Position numbers and translations under genes: made by a program | The notes under the pieces: model-generated | Databases searched by the model: none | Told to the model about the DNA's origin: nothing | Seen by the model: only the letters and a program-made list of their open reading frames with translations | Assembly (NCBI GenBank): GCA_003427395.1 | Contig: BFEA01000041.1 | Span: 3,140,080 to 3,187,438 of the forward strand | Reading direction: 5' to 3' | Source: Chara braunii | Taxonomy: Eukaryota; Streptophyta; Charophyceae; Charales; Characeae | Length of the DNA stretch: 47,359 bases | In this document: positions 11,964-21,819 of the stretch, in pieces | Layout of the letters: each line of letters starts with the position of its first letter | How positions within the stretch are numbered: position 1 is the stretch's first letter

Positions 11964-12666
11964 AGTTTCAGAAGGCGAGCAATTTCTCGCACCCACAGTC
12001 CTCTCGCAATCAACTCGCATTCGAAGCTCCAGGCGTCACGCGAAGGACGTTTGGATATGCGCCGATTATCAAAGTGCGCCAGGATCTGAACTTGGTTGAT
12101 TTGCCTGTAGCGTTTAACAAGTCTTCGCGCGGTTGCAGGTATCGGAACGGGTGTTTGGTGTTTGCACAGAAGCAGGCGATGCTCGGGTGCACCGCATTTC
12201 GGGGTGGCGATGAACGAAGATCCACGGCATACCGGAAATGGACCCGGCCAGTGACACCCACGTCAACCTCAACGAACCCCTTTCAGGGCAACTCAGAAGG
12301 CGAGCACTTTTGACGAAGGACGGGGAAGTCGAAGCTGTCGGAAATAACGGTCAGATTTACACGGAGACTCTAAATTCGCCCGGATCTGAAATTGGCGGGT
12401 GCTGGAGTAGCAAGGGTCTTCCCAGTCGAGCGGTACGATGGCGCGGATTACGTGAAGTCCGTCGGGATCCGAGACAGAAGTGAAGTCCAAGCTAACCCTT
12501 CTAAACATTGATTCGGTCAATCGACAAGGCGACCCCCGACTCGCGTGCCTGGAATGGAAGCGTACGACAACGCGAACCTTACAGCACGCAGAAACACAAG
12601 CATCTCTGCGACAATAGCCCGTGCACCGCGACGGCCAAAACCGTTGGGGGGCAACACAGATCGGGG

Positions 12667-12811
12667 GTGCGAAAAATTATGCGCCTTCTGAAATGCCCTT
12701 GAAGGGGTTTATGGGATTTGCCGACGGTGACAGCGGCCGTGTCCCTTATTTTCGGCAACCCCCACAAACCCCTTGAGGGGCTTTTCAGAAGGCGAGCAAT
12801 TTCTCGCACGC
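12667..12811. repeat. Foldback 2 (about 60-bp arms)
   Basis: Extended arms run from GTGCGAAAAATTATGCGCC to GGCGAGCAATTTCTCGCAC around a 26-base loop that contains ACAGCGGCCGTGTC. Arms are imperfect. Confidence 0.8.
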
Positions 12812-13878
12812 ACAGTCCTCTCGCAATCAACTCGCACTCGAAGCTCCAGGATCCGAACTTGGTTGATATGCGCCGATTCTCGAAGTAAGCCATGATCCGA
12901 ACTTGGTTGATTTGCCTGCAACGAGTAATATGTCTTCGCGTGGCTGCAGGTATTGGAACAGGGGGTTGGCATTTGCACATACTCCGTCAAAATACACAAA
13001 AATTATATTCATGGCGGCGAGAAACGAAGATCCACGGCATATCGAAAATGGACCCGGCCAGTGACACCGACGTCAACCCCAATGAACCCCTTTCAGGGCA
13101 TCTGAGAATGCAAGCACTTTTGACGACGGACGGGGAGGTCCAAGCTGTCGAAAACAACGGTTAAATTTACGTGGAGACTCTAAGTCCGCCGGGATCCGAA
13201 TTTGGCGGGTGATGGAGTAGCAAGGGTCTTCCAAATCGAGCGATTCCACGACGCACATTACGTGAAGTCCGTCGGGATCCGAGGCAGAAGCAAAGTCCAA
13301 GCTGCTGAGAAAAAATGGTCAGATTTACACGGAGCCTCAAAGTTCGCCGGGATCCGACATTGGCGGGTGCTGGAGTGGCAAGGAACTTGTTTTCATGCGG
13401 CCGGTGTCAGTGGAAGGGAGCGCTAGCGGGTGCACACAAGGAACGCTGTGTTTGGACGCAAAGAAGGAAGGATCTGTTGTCGTTGAGCGAGAGCACGCGC
13501 AGTACAAAGGGTAGTGGTGGATGCACCACCACACAATTCGGTGCAGCGCGACCCGAAACTGACCCCTATAAACACCGATTCTCACCATCGTCTACGCAAG
13601 CTCGTGCGGTGTTCCATTCAAAGGTACCAGTGCAAGAGCTTATTGAACTCGGACATCCGCACTTCGCAGAGAACAAAAACGTAGAAATGGATGAAAGATT
13701 CTCCCTGCAACCCTTCCAACCATTGATTCGGTCAGCCGACAAGGCGCTTGAAGTCCGCGCCTGGAACGGCAACGTGCGACAGCGCGAACCGCACAGCAAC
13801 CAGAAACACAAGCATGTCTGCGACAATACTCCGCGCACCGCGACGGTAAAAACCGTTTGTGGGCGACAAAGGTCGGGG

Positions 13879-14021
13879 GTGCGAAAAATTGTTCGCCTTC
13901 TGAAATGCCCTTCAAGGGGTTCATGGGGGTTGCCGACGCTGACAACGGCCGTGTCCTTTATTTTTGGCAACCCCCATAAACCCCTTGAAGGGCATTTCAG
14001 AAGGCGAGCAATTTCTCGCAC
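13879..14021. repeat. Foldback 3 (about 58-bp arms)
   Basis: The best preserved copy: arms from GTGCGAAAAATTGTTCGCC to GGCGAGCAATTTCTCGCAC, with the inner CCCTTCAAGGGG..GGGGGTTGCCGA stem. Confidence 0.85.
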
Positions 14022-14399
14022 ACACTGTCCTTCGGAAATCAACTCACACTCGAAGCTCCAGGCGTCACGCGAAGGACGGTTGGATATGCGCCGATTCTCA
14101 AAGTCCGCCAGGATGTGAACTAGGTTGATTCGCTTGTAGAGAGTAACAGGCATGTGATGTGGCTGGAGGTATTGGAGCGGGTGGTTGGCGTTTGCACAGA
14201 AGCCGTCGGCAACCCCAATAAACCCCTTTCAGGGCAACTCAGAAGGCGACCACTTTTGACGACGGACGGGGAAGTCCAAGATGTCGAAAATAAGGGTCAG
14301 ATTTATGCGGAGACTCTAAGTTCGTCGGGATCCGAATTTGGTGGGTGCTGGAGTAGCAAGGGTCTTCCAAGTCGAGCGATTCAATGGCGCACATTACGT

Positions 14400-14990
14400 G
14401 AAGTCCGCCAGGATCCGAACTTCGTTAAATCAGCGTTCCCGGCAATCACGGCGAAGCCAAACAGGCAAGGCTGGTCACAAACGTTGTTGGCAATGACAAC
14501 ACATTCGTCGGTCATGAATCGGGGTATTGGGATTCAATCGATTTGACGGAGCACACTACGAGAAGTCCGCCGCGATCCGAACTTCGTGGATCGAGGGCTT
14601 TCGGCAAATAATGCTGAGTCGAACTGCTTGTCCGGAAACCGATCAGTCACGGCAGCAGGGGTGTCTTGGCAGCTGACGGGACGGGCGATGCAAATTTCTT
14701 GATATCCGCTGATATCCGAACTTTGTCAAACCAGGGTCATCCCGATTGAGCCTGGCCGCTTGTCCAAAACAGCGAGCAGTCATTCCGGCACCGTTCATGT
14801 TGCAACCAGCAAACTGCCCGCAACCGTAGCTGCAGGAGCGTTGTCTCTTGGTCCGGACAATTATGGAGACGTGTGCATATTGCATGCCGTGCTAGTCCGC
14901 CTGGATCCGAACTTCATGTTCACGATCTCGAGTTGCACTGGTGGAGATGAAGGGATTGCAGTCGTGCTAGTCCGCCGACATCCGAACTTC
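14400..14990 (+). repeat. Dyad-motif cluster
   Basis: Good matches to GAAGTYCG-N8-CGRACTTC at 14400-14423 and 14562-14585, with weaker ones near 14700, 14892 and 14968. Spacing is about 75-190 bp. The sequence between copies is not conserved and contains no recognised gene; 14991-15129 holds nothing clear. Confidence 0.7.
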
Positions 14991-15129
14991 GTGCTCTTGC
15001 CAGAAGGAAAGTGTGCGAGATCGGATCCCGGCGGGCCACGTCACATGCCTTCTTCAACTTCGCTCGTGAAATGCTCAGACGCGTCAACAACGACAAGACT
15101 GCTGGCCCAATTGCGAGCTTTCGTCGCTG

Positions 15130-15680
15130 GTGAACGAGGTTCGCTCCGTGGCGTCACGTGGACCGCAGTGCACTCATCGTGTTAGGAGGAGGACGTTCGT
15201 CTGTCCACGTGGCAGACAACGACGAGAACCTCGTTCCGCATCGACGACAGTTCTATTGACCACATTGCACAACTGCAGTCGATCCGGGACGGGGTTCTCA
15301 CCGCAATCTGCCAACTGGACTGATGGAGGTTCTCCTCCAGCAGCGTCGAGTGCTCTGCGATCCACATGTCAGTCCACGTGCCTGACAACGGGGCGTACCT
15401 CTTTCAGCAACGACGACGTTGCACAACTGTGGCAGCTTTTCTCGCCTTCTTCTTGCGTTCACATCGACCAAGCGTTTGGCAGTTTGTCGCGCGCGTTTGG
15501 TTGTTTGTCGCGCGCGATACAGTGCAATGTCGTCGATGCAGAACGAGGTTCAAGCCGCGGCGCCACGTGGACCGCAGAGCACTCAACGCGGCTGGAGGAG
15601 AACCTCCACCGGTCCACGTGGCAGAGTGCAGTGAGAACCTCGTCCCGCATCGACCACGATTGTGCAGTCTGGTCTTTGCA
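15130..15680. repeat. Three copies of a 120-140 bp foldback family, middle copy inverted
   Basis: Copies at about 15130-15252, 15272-15412 (opposite orientation) and 15534-15667. Outer arms read GAACGAGGTTC and GAACCTCGTTC; inner arms read GCCACGTGGACCG and CGGTCCACGTGGC. Each contains CACGTG. They look like a small foldback repeat or MITE amplified locally. Open frames through here are repeat artefacts. The region 15681-16140 shows nothing recognisable. Confidence 0.65.
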
Positions 15681-16140
15681 CCGCGGTCTTGACAAAGCAT
15701 TTGATTGTTTACTGCGATCGGAGCAAGCTCATGACGGCAGGGTTGCTTTGCCTGCAGATGGCCACTCGCGGAGTTGATTTCTGCGCGATTTTGCTCGAAC
15801 CCTAATGCAATGTGAATTTTGTTCGTGAAAAGAGTTCGCGTGTTTGGCGCGTGGCGAACAGTGGCGGTGGGAGAACAGACAAAGGCGAGGAAACACGACG
15901 TGTTGGTTTCCATGATGGCACAGGAACATGCTTATTCTTTACGATGGTTATTTTGTGAGATTGCACGGATCTCGAATCATCTACTTGCATAAACCACCCG
16001 TGTTGTGGATGTAGGGTCGTTAACCCCTTCGCAGCGTGTTGGATGGGCGGAAGATCACATGACACGTGGCAACAGACCGGCGCGCCGACATGCCGGAAGC
16101 TACAAGCGAAGTGGCAAATCGACAAACCACAGAAGAGAGA

Positions 16141-16143
16141 CTC

Positions 16144-16176
<33 letters not shown>

Positions 16177-16249
16177 TCTCTTTCTCTCTCTCTCTCACGC
16201 TCTTTGTCTCAGATTCGCTCTCTCTCTGTCTCTCTCTCCCTCTCTTCTT
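16141..16249 (+). repeat. CT-rich microsatellite
   Basis: An imperfect (CT)n tract; Ser-Leu repeats in its translations are not protein evidence. From 16250 to 17020 the DNA is GC-rich noncoding sequence with a C-run near 16657-16672 and no gene that I can support. Confidence 0.9.
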
Positions 16250-17020
16250 TGCCACACGCAGGGAACGGGGCAGGGAGTGGAGTGGCGGGACGGTTTGCGG
16301 ATGCCACGTTGCCGCCTAACGCAAGCCGACGTACCTTGGAGATCGTTCGCCGAGGACGGGGATGGCGCGGCGCAGCTTGGGGTGAATGACGACGATGGCG
16401 CAGCGCAGCGGAGCTGTCATCAAGCAGGACTGAATGCAGGGAATGGGACGCCGAAGCGGGCTGTCCACTTGCGTGGGAGCTTTCACACAGCTTCTCCGGT
16501 GTGACGTTCTGCCTCACGGTACCCTCCCACCCTGCTGGGAAATGGCATTGCGATGCGCAAATCGGACAGTTCGCCCAGGGCTTCCATTGCCGTCCCGTTT
16601 GGTGCCCGGTCCAATGGTCCTCCTGCCCGTCAGCGAAAATGCCACCCCTCCGACCCCCCCCCCCCCCCCTCCCTCACCTGGTGTCGTCCGGAAAGGCTTG
16701 CTTCCGATTGTCAGCAACGTCCCTCACACGCGTTGTGACGCATGCAGGCCCTACGTGCACACGGACCGTGGTCGTCGGTTGGACAAATCCAACGGTGCTC
16801 GGACTCCCGCGCTTTTTCCTCCAGGTCGAATGGGTGAGAAGTTCCCGCCCCCCACCAGGTGCCACGATTTCGATTTCGAAAAAGGCCTTTCCTTTCGCGC
16901 GGAAGGCCCGTCGCGCGCCAGAAAATTGAAACCGCCCCCCCACTGTTCATTTCGCACACTCGCGTGTCATTGGGGAGATGCTGTCAGACTGCGCAACTGC
17001 ACTACCGCTCTCGCAAACAC

Positions 17021-17120
17021 CATCCCCAGCGCTGCGCTGCGTCGTCCATCCCCAGCGCTGCGCCACGTCGTCCATCCCCAGCGCAGCGCCATGTCGTCCA
17101 TCCCCAGCGCTGCGGCACAT
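17021..17120 (+). repeat. 26-bp tandem repeat, four units
   Basis: CATCCCCAGCGCTGCG-type units start at 17021, 17047, 17073 and 17099. Downstream, a 28-bp direct repeat containing CGCTGTTTGAACAGCG occurs near 17158 and 17284. Confidence 0.85.
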
Positions 17121-17370
17121 TGATTGGCGCCATCGCGTTCTTCAGCGTTGCGCCTTGTCCTCCGCTGTTTGAACAGCGAACCCACGCGCGCTCGCCAACC
17201 CCATGGTGATCACCTCCCACGCCGCTTTCTGTGCAGCCCCGCTTTATGCGCAGCCCCTCATCATCTTCCGCGCTTTGTCCACCGCCGTTTGAACAGCGAA
17301 CCCACGCGCAGTCGCGAACGTAATCGCGATTTCTGTGCGAACGATCCATTCTGCAGACCACATCTTCATC

Positions 17371-17700
17371 GGGGTGAGTACACGTTTCGTGTGTGCAGAC
17401 ATTCCGTGTGTGTGACGACATCTTCATCGTGTACACGGATTCGTGTAAGATGGATTTGTTGCACAGGCTTCCGTGCAAGAGGGATTCGTTGTAGAGGGAT
17501 TCGTATGTGTGACTGCGCACGTTTCGTATGAATATTTGGAAGTCAATCCGTTTCGTGTGAATGCAAACATTTCGTGTGTGTATGTATGAAAACGTCTCGT
17601 CTGTGAAAACTCGAAACGTTTCGTGTAAGACGGATTCGTTGTAGAGGGATTCGTGTTAAGTGGGATTCGTTGTGTGTGCACGCATGATCTGCGCACGTTC
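17371..17700 (+). repeat. Degenerate short-period repeat region
   Basis: CGTTTCGTGTG and GGATTCGTTGTAGAG-type words recur irregularly. No coding region. 17701-17920 contains nothing clear. Confidence 0.5.
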
Positions 17701-17920
17701 GAGCGGTCTTCTGTATGTGATTCCTTGTGTGTGCATGCTCGCTTGCTCGCTTGTGTCAGGAGTCGCATCGTCTGTATGTGTTTATTTTTTTGTTCCTGCA
17801 ATGTGTGGAATCGTGTGAGCGTATGTAGCATGACTTGTTTGATGGCCATACAGCGCTGAACCCACGTGGTTCCTCCAGGGAATCATTGATGGAATCCATG
17901 GCCAACCATCCCACGCAACC

Positions 17921-17940
17921 GGTGGATCGAATGATCCACC
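17921..17940. repeat. Perfect 8-bp hairpin
   Basis: GGTGGATC, GAAT loop, GATCCACC. A second imperfect hairpin (CACCGAACAACGC with its complement) spans about 18033-18110. Confidence 0.6.
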
Positions 17941-18114
17941 CTCGCACGCTTCACGGCGCTATACCGGCCGCGAGTATCACGCAAGCGGTTGTCCGTTTAG
18001 TTGATAGGTGGACAGTCGACTCATACAAGCAATCAATTCACCGAACAACGCACCCTTCCATTGAAAAATCGACCGATTATCGAGCAGATCATTGCGCGTT
18101 GTTCGGTGGAGTGA

Positions 18115-18515
18115 TTGCGCACGACTATTCACATTTGGTATGGGGCATGACTTGTTTGGTCGAGAACCCGCGAATGGCGATGATGCGAGAAGAGGTTGTG
18201 TGTGAGAACCAAGCTTTTAATCGGACGATTGTCGAGCCCACCTTTCCCGATAATAAACTTGCTCGACGGGTGCATGCCGCTTCGTTTGCGCTGATCATAC
18301 ACGTGCATGTATAGATAGCCTAGGTAGTGGATGGTCGGTCATCATCACAGATCTATACGTGAGCGAAGCGGCACGCACCCGTCGAGCAAGTTCGTTATCA
18401 GGAACGGTGAGCTCGACAATCGTCCGATAGATCTAAACGTGAGCGAAGCGGCACACACAACCAGTTACGCATCATCACCATCTGCGACTTTTCGACCAAA
18501 TGAGAGTAGCCGCAC
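18115..18515. repeat. 400-bp foldback element
   Basis: Left arm 18115-18300 and right arm 18345-18515 are imperfect inverted repeats. Recognisable blocks include GACGATTGTCGAGC / GCTCGACAATCGTC, TTGCTCGACGGGTGCATGCC and its complement, and GATGATGCG / CGCATCATC. The right arm carries a small internal duplication of CGTGAGCGAAGCGGCAC (near 18359 and 18436). No coding sequence; it resembles a foldback MITE. No target duplication was identified. Confidence 0.65.
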
Positions 18516-18720
18516 GATACCCGCCATTCGACGACAGCAACATAGCGTAGAAAAAAGCAAACAGCCTGTCTCTTCATAGTGTGTGTTTGTCCCTTAGTGT
18601 GTGCACATACACGCCACCACATCGCCGGAGACCACGACACTCGACATCGAAAACAAGCGGTCATCGAGAACACGACCGCGCATCCATGCCGAATCCTCAT
18701 CGATCTCTTTGTAGATGAAC

Positions 18721-18868
18721 TTTTGTTCGGCATTGAACCTTGTTCGGCACTGAGCCTTGTTGCATATCGAACCAACCCTGGTCGACATCAAACCTTGGCC
18801 GACATCGAACCTTGTTCGACATCGAACCTTGTTCGACATCGAACGAACCTAGTTCGACATGGAACCTC
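18721..18868 (+). repeat. 18-bp tandem repeat, about eight units
   Basis: Degenerate units of the form CCTTGTTCGACATCGAA. The last units are the most uniform. Confidence 0.8.
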
Positions 18869-18906
18869 GGCACGCCACGACCAGCACAGGACGGGTGGAA
18901 GAATAA

Positions 18907-19470
18907 GATCGTCGGAATCCGAACTTCACGTTTTATCTAAGGCGGACGACCGAAGAAGTCCGCCTGCATCCGAACTTTCGCGTTCGGCTTACCCTTCATC
19001 CGATGTTCGCGCGCCGCCAGCGGAGGCAACTGGAGAAGTCCGCCCGCATCCGATCTTCAGTGGTTGGTCTGTACTGTTTCCAATGCTCGAGCACCGGTTG
19101 CGGCTGCTTACTGATGAAGTCCGCCCTAATCCGAACTTCGAAGACTGTCGTGCTCTCTATCCAGTGCTCGAGCACCGGCTGCGAGCGAACGACCGAAGAA
19201 GTCCGCCCGCATCCGAATCTTCGCGTCCGGCTTACGCTTCATCCAATGTTCGTGCGCCTCCAGCGGAGGCCACTGGAGAAGTCCGCCCGCATCCGATCTT
19301 CATTGGTTGGCCTGCACTGTTCCCAATGCTCGAGCACCGGCTGCGGGTGCTTACTGTTAAAGTCCGCCCTAATCCGAACTTCAATGACTGTCGTGCTCTC
19401 TATCCAATGCTGGAGCACCGGCTGCGGGTGCTTAGTGACGAAGTCCGCCCGAATCCGAACTTCAACTTCG
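18907..19470 (+). repeat. 81-bp tandem array, each unit carrying one dyad motif
   Basis: Motif copies start near 18955, 19033, 19117, 19197, 19276, 19360 and 19440, with a partial one near 18908. The units form a three-unit higher-order repeat of about 242 bp (18955/19197, 19033/19276, 19117/19360). Between motifs, blocks such as GCTCGAGCACCGGCTGCG recur. A long frame crosses the array because 81 is a multiple of three; I do not take it as a gene. Confidence 0.8.
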
Positions 19471-19538
19471 CGTGTTTTATGCTTGGGAGCAGAGCAGGGC
19501 AGTCGGCGACGTTCGGATGAGGAATACGGAGGTTCAGC

Positions 19539-20141
19539 CGCCTCGAGTGCCACTACGTCAGGTCGTTGCCACGAACTTGGGGAGGCTCGCAGAAACAAGA
19601 GTTGCTGGACTACGCCCGTCACTGCCCGTTCCTAGAGCAATACCCGCTCCGTTGCCCCGGGAATTCTCCACAAGCTGTGTTATACTGTTGTGTGCAGCTG
19701 ACTGTGTCCGGATCCGATTTCGCCAGGGTTCTATGTGTTGCCACCTCGAATAAGAGTAGGAAACTCGTCGATGCAGTTGTGCTTGTGTCACGCAACGAGG
19801 TGGTAATCGAGGGGTCCAAATTTGAGCCGGCGCGAGGGCCTGAACGTGTGGATCGGTGACCCGATTTGGCGATCGCAGGGCAGGTCCAAAACTTTGCTTT
19901 GTGGCATGAGGTGGAAGAAAAAGTGTCTTACATAGGGGACTGTATAGGAAATTCCTTAGCACGACCGGGAGTTTTCGTCAGGATGAAATACATGTCCGTC
20001 TTTTCGGAGAGCGCATCAGTCGATGAACCGTAGATCCGCATGTACGGATCATCAATGAATGCGTTGTATGGTTTCGGTTCACGACCACGTCCCCGGGGAC
20101 CCCCGAACGTCACCGGGTCTGGACGGGCAATTAGACCTTGA
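19539..20141 (+). pseudogene. Unrecognised protein family, copy B' (paralogue of 7584-8366)
   Basis: A single frame is interrupted by TGA 19857-19859 and TAG 20031-20033 and ends at TGA 20139-20141. It carries the same ordered blocks as the minus-strand copy: QKQELLD, PFLE.YPLR, a two-strand hydrophobic core ending KLVDAVVLVSRN, LWHEVE, FVRMKYMSVFS and YGSSMNALYGFGS. About half the residues match by eye. The 81-bp motif array ends just upstream, so the 5' end is unclear. Opposite orientation and strong divergence suggest an old duplication, or two genes of one family on opposite arms of the element. Function unknown. Confidence 0.6.
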
Positions 20142-21819
20142 GTTTAAGCGAGAAAGTATGAGATGCTAGTGCGCTGCCGAAAATGGCAGATGTGAAGTAG
20201 TGTTGACAGGTGCGAGACGCTGCAGTTGCTACTCGACGATATGCCGCGCACTCGTCGTGAAAATCCCTGGTTTTCGTTCAGTACAACAACCACCGACTCA
20301 AGGGTCGTATGTCTCTGACGCCGTTCCTTTCCAAATCGAACCCCGCTGAAGTTCGGATCCCGGCGAACTTCGCCTTCCGATAGTCACTCGCGTGGCCCGC
20401 CGCACCCGAGCTTCAATGACGACCTTCGCCATCGTTGGGCTGTTAGACCGTGTCCGCGCACTGCAACTGTAGACTGGATGGTGCTGTGTGACAGTTCGAG
20501 TGTCGTTGGATAGCCGCACTTGCCCCACATCGACAATACGTGAGGGTCTGATGCCGAAACCGCCGACACCACCGACAACACATGACTGTCATTATCTACG
20601 CAATCGTTCAGGTTCGGTTTCCAACAACCGCCCTTAGTTTAGCAGCACAGCGGGATCAGGGCAGACTTCGTAGTTCGGATGCGGACGGACTTCTTCGGGC
20701 CACACACGTGTGTTGTTTGGAGGGGGTGCCTCGATGGCTGCGGCGCTTGAAGTCCGCCAAGATCCGGACGTCGGAAAATCCAGTCTCCTCAGCGGAACAG
20801 GCCTTGCACTGCCGAACGGCTTCCCGACCGCCTTCAAGGTGTGCCGAACAGTCGGCGGTAGTCGTTGCGGACTGCCAAACGCACTCTTGTGGTACCTCCG
20901 TTTCTGGCCTTCTTGTTGGATCTGGGTAAGTGTTGAACAAAGTTTCGCACTCCACAAACAGAGCCCCCCCCCCGCCCCCCCACGGGTCCGAAGGGTTATC
21001 AGTTGTTCGGGCAGTCCTTCGGGATGCTGAATGGCAATTGAGTGCGCAGGTGCTCCTGGCTCGGGCGGTCCGCACTCCTTGCGAGCCTCTCGGTTGTCAT
21101 GGGCGACTTGTGAAGTTCGCCGGCATCCAAACTTCCTCGGTTTGTACCGCGACGTAGTCGTTCCTTCCGTTTCGATATGAGGTCCTGGAGCCCCGGCGTC
21201 TTCTGATTACGGATGTTGGGCATATTTCTTCAAGAACGTGCCTTCGACCACTTCTCCACCGCCCCTTGCATGCGTCCACACATCCTGAGCATATACCGAA
21301 GTCCGCCTGTATCCGCGTTTCGTCAATGTCTTAGCCAGATCATTCTTCGACGTTGTCGCTCCCCCTTCGTCTTGTGTTCAAGACTATGGCGCTCGACAAT
21401 GTGCCGGCGGGAACTCCCCAAAAGGACCTTTTTTCGTGTCAAGGCATCCTGCCGTGCAGCGCACTTATTAGTCGACAAAAGTTCGCCGATATCCGAACAT
21501 CGCACAGGGGTTCTCCATTTGAACACCGTCGCTATTCTGCCCCTTGCGTGCGGTCAACTAGGGCGCGCGGAGAGCTGTTCTCTGTTCAGAACATTTCCTG
21601 GCGCTGTGTAGGCGATGACGTCCGGAGGACGTCTTCACCCTCCGCTCCACGGCAACGCACCTCCGCTTAGAGACTGTTGTGTTTACTACACGCCAGGAAT
21701 TTTGTTTTTCTGTGTCGCGTCATGGCTAGTCCGCCGGCATCTGAACTTCTATGTTGTGCTGATTGTTTGTGCGTTCCGTGTTTCCCGATGTTTCTTTCGT
21801 TTGGGCTAGTGCAGACAGA
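20142..21819. repeat. Noncoding region with scattered dyad motifs in both orientations
   Basis: Motif copies lie near 20348-20371 (perfect outer arms, GAAGTTCG..CGAACTTC), 20395, 20672 (inverted), 20752, 21114, 21300, 21482 and 21729. Short C-runs occur near 20967-20981. No gene supported. The last part (21728-21819) is the presumed 5' leader of the downstream gene; a splice-acceptor-like GGCTAG|TGCAG lies just before its ATG. Confidence 0.55.

Larger units (their letters stand above)
11870..14440 (+). repeat. Tandemly repeated foldback block (three units of about 0.8-1.2 kb)
   Basis: The block repeats a hairpin core followed by dyad-motif copies and a GTATTGGAACGGGTG-type stretch. Hairpins lie at 11879-11963, 12667-12811 and 13879-14021. 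Partial arms (AACCCCTTTCAGGGCA type) recur near 12285, 13083 and 14222. Dyad-motif variants occur near 12067, 12371, 12450, 12845, 12895, 13181, 13264, 13336, 14098, 14320 and 14400. Frames such as 13315-14118 are open only through the repeats, and I see no gene here. Confidence 0.75.

Noticed and set aside
13315-14118. Plus-strand open frame of 267 codons
   Set aside because: It runs through the foldback/tandem block, its translation repeats with the DNA, and it shows no domain.
16005-16504. Ser/Leu-rich frames
   Set aside because: Translation of a CT microsatellite.
18907-19470. CRISPR-like regular repeats
   Set aside because: Repeats are degenerate, the 'spacers' are homologous to each other, and the DNA is eukaryotic; it is a tandem array.
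18579-19520. Plus-strand open frame of 313 codons with repeating peptide
   Set aside because: The array period (81) is a multiple of three, so the frame stays open by repetition; similar open frames exist on both strands.
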